Below are positions 61,854 to 64,000 of a DNA stretch of 64,000 bases, piece after piece. Position 1 is the stretch's first letter. Every line of letters begins with the position of its first letter. Source of the stretch: Ailanthus altissimus (Eukaryota > Streptophyta > Magnoliopsida > Sapindales > Simaroubaceae); assembly GCA_946807835.1 (NCBI GenBank), contig OX327703.1, forward strand, positions 8,749,501-8,813,500. Direction: 5' to 3'. The notes beneath the pieces are model-generated. The model searched no databases. It saw only the letters and a list, made by a program, of their open reading frames with translations, and had not been told where the DNA came from. A program made the translations under genes and the position numbers.

Positions 61854-62829
61854 TGTAAAGGTAAAATAAATAAAAAGATAATAAGAGTTAAGATTTAATA
61901 AAATCTTTATAACAAACAAAGGATTTTTTAGGTAATATAAAACACGAAAGGAGTAAGTAGGTAATGCTCAAAATAATAAGTGGACGTATATAGTTTTTCC
62001 TCGGTAATATATGAAAAATATTTCTGCTTAGAAACTTGATGCTTTCCTCTTCTTCCTTCTTTTCATCTTTTCCAGTTAAGTTGGTAATACAAACTTATTT
62101 TTTCTATTAATCGTTTTCCGTTATGGTAATTGGGGATCCCTGTGTGGTTCACCAGTAAGAAGATTTCAACTCTTCACCCTCAAAGGAAATTAGAACAATG
62201 ACTTTATTCATCTAAAGCAAAAGTGTTTAGACCTTTCACCTTTTTAACAAAGGTGCTTTACAAGAAGATTTGCAAAAGATGGATGATAGAGCAAAGTACA
62301 GAAAAAAGTGAAAAAAGCTAGTTTTTTTTTTAAAAAATTTAAGAAATAAGAAGAGAGAAAGACAACCAAATATTTCGCACCATAATTCAAAAGGACATTA
62401 CCACCGATAATAGTAACAAGCGGGAAATGAAAAGTTTCTTGTAGAACACGTGGTAAACACTAGCTGAAAATGAAAAAGCACGTCTAAGAAGTTTCTCACT
62501 TGAAACGTCATACTCTTTCGTAAGGGATATCTAATGGCCTATTACCAAAATGTTTAATCAGTCCGTGCCCTTTTTACTTTTTTAAGAGAGAACTAAAGAA
62601 GTTGTTTAGACTAAATGATAATATAGTACATGTATATTTTGTATATAAGCATATAATACAAATTTATACAGTAATAAAATATGACCGTTATAGGTCTTTT
62701 TGGTAAGTAATGAATCCTAGCTAAATAAGGATTATACAACCCTTTTACAACTAGACAATAATTATAATTTGACAATTATTAACCTTTTTAATAATGTGTA
62801 ATTGCCATGGAGGATCTTTCTTTAATTTA
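61854..62829. other. Intergenic DNA, nothing recognised
   Basis: AT-rich sequence without a credible ORF, RNA gene or repeat ends. Confidence 0.5.
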
Positions 62830-63500
62830 GAAAAATCTTCATACTTGATTTTCTAATATAAAGTCTTGCATTCCACTAATTGTGCTAACAAATGATATTG
62901 CTTATCATTTCCTCTCAAGTTGGTGAGTGGTATTTTGTGAACTCCCAACTTATTGCTAAAATAAAAAAATTGTGTCTTGGATAGAGCCTTCATGAAGATG
63001 TCTATTATTTATGGATAATGGGAACAAACCTTGCACTTAATGAACCATTTGCTACTTTCTCTCCACAAAAAAATGGTAATCAAGCTTTATATATTTTGAT
63101 CTTCCATAAAAAATAGGATTAATAGTCACTTAATTGTTGTAACATATATGACAAAGGGATACCAATTTCTTTAAAGAGATCAGTGAGCCATGTAATTTCT
63201 ACTAATGTAGAGGCCAATGCTTGATATTTTGCTTCTATTGTTGGCTAAGAAACTGTAGGCTGTTTCTTTAAGCACCAAGATACACAATTTGCTCCTATAA
63301 ATATGCAAATTTTGGTTGAACTCCTTCTTTTGTCTGAACATCCAGCCCAATCAACATTTCAGAATGTAGATAGAATTAAAGAAATTTGCTTGAGAAATCT
63401 AATTCCATAATCCATTGTTCCTTTTAGATACCTAAGGATTCTTTTGACTACTCGCAAGTTTGCTTTATTAGGTAAGTATTGACATACTTTGTTAACTACA
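62830..63500 (-). pseudogene. Copia RNase H remnant
   Basis: Minus-strand wording resembles the copia RNase H end of pol (an EAKYQALAST-like block near 63205-63235; AGCSDKRRSS-like near 63310-63345; RYLKGT-like near 63415-63440), with stops and indels. Confidence 0.7.
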
Positions 63501-63509
63501 TGAACTATG

Positions 63510-64000
63510 TGTTGGGTTATGGGGTACGAATTTACTTAGGGTTCTTGCATGTGGGTTTGTGTTCATCATACAAACAATATACATATCTCATACATACATG
63601 TGCACAGCGGAAGATTAAATACAATGAACACTGAAAATAACATTTGATTAAACTGAAATTCGAGATTGAGAAAATATCACCAATGAAGCCTTTGGATTAA
63701 TTTTCTTTGAAGTCCACCATGAAATGAATCTTTGATCAATTCTAGCAATCAACAAGGGTGGGTTTGATTGTCTAGAATGGCAGCATCTTAATCCAGCATT
63801 TATGTTTAACTCTTAAACATTTTACAAAGTTAAACTATTTAACTTAATTAAATTTGTTTTTCCTTTTATTCAACTCTTGAATAAATAAAACAAATCTTGT
63901 TTTTAGTTATTACATTTAGTAACCATTAATTCAATTTGTTTTGTTGTTCTAACACTTAAAACACAAAACAAACAATTTCAATTTCTCAAATTGAATTGGC
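63510..64000 (-). repeat. Copia LTR, same family as 15570-17437, cut by the window edge
   Basis: The reverse complement matches 16960-17437 over most of its length, including the terminal CCCAACA (TGTTGGG at 63510). It is minus-oriented and continues beyond the window. Confidence 0.82.

Overview
The window is nuclear DNA of a flowering plant, almost certainly a eudicot. It is AT-rich and packed with nested LTR retrotransposons of plant clades (Athila, Tekay chromovirus and Ty1/copia), an L1-type LINE tail, and TIR elements. One host gene is complete: an intronless class I phospholipase A1 of the DAD1/DGL family (59680-61026, + strand) with its own TATA box. The species cannot be determined from the sequence.

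Layout, left to right. (1) 1-11773: an Athila-type Ty3/gypsy element on the minus strand, running off the left edge, with broken gag-pol. In the slot between integrase and the 3' LTR, where Athila elements usually carry an env-like ORF, it holds two extra reading frames: an uninterrupted, intronless LONELY GUY (LOG) cytokinin-activating enzyme homologue (2369-3016) and an unknown basic Cys-rich ORF (3262-3780). This is the most striking feature of the window. (2) 11774-13692: part of a Tekay-type LTR into which the Athila element inserted. (3) 13693-17437: 3' half of an old copia element. (4) 17438-29900: an old Athila-like element (minus strand) split by a structurally complete Tekay chromovirus, 18821-29062, with TSD TTAAC. 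(5) 29901 to about 38800: an old Athila/Tat-like element on the + strand. Its 3' LTR is interrupted by a hAT-like element (33117-36411, TSD GACACTAG), which itself contains a solo LTR (33351-35758, TSD GGAAG), and by a Mutator-like TIR element (about 36880-38474). (6) 38800-45905: intergenic DNA with a perfect 99-bp tandem duplication and a larger old tandem duplication. (7) 45906-58113: a three-level nest, with a LINE tail inside an LTR of copia 2 inside an LTR of copia 1, each with target-site duplications. (8) 58119-64000: the phospholipase gene, an AT-rich fold-back element just downstream, then copia remnants.

The transposon protein regions examined closely are disabled. Several premature stops at expected Trp or Gln positions, and RT or integrase metal-site changes (Asp to Asn, Cys to Tyr), fit C:G to T:A transitions, as expected for long-methylated heterochromatin. 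The functional content is therefore probably the phospholipase gene and, possibly, the retrotransposon-borne LOG gene. I did not find tRNA, rRNA or CRISPR features.
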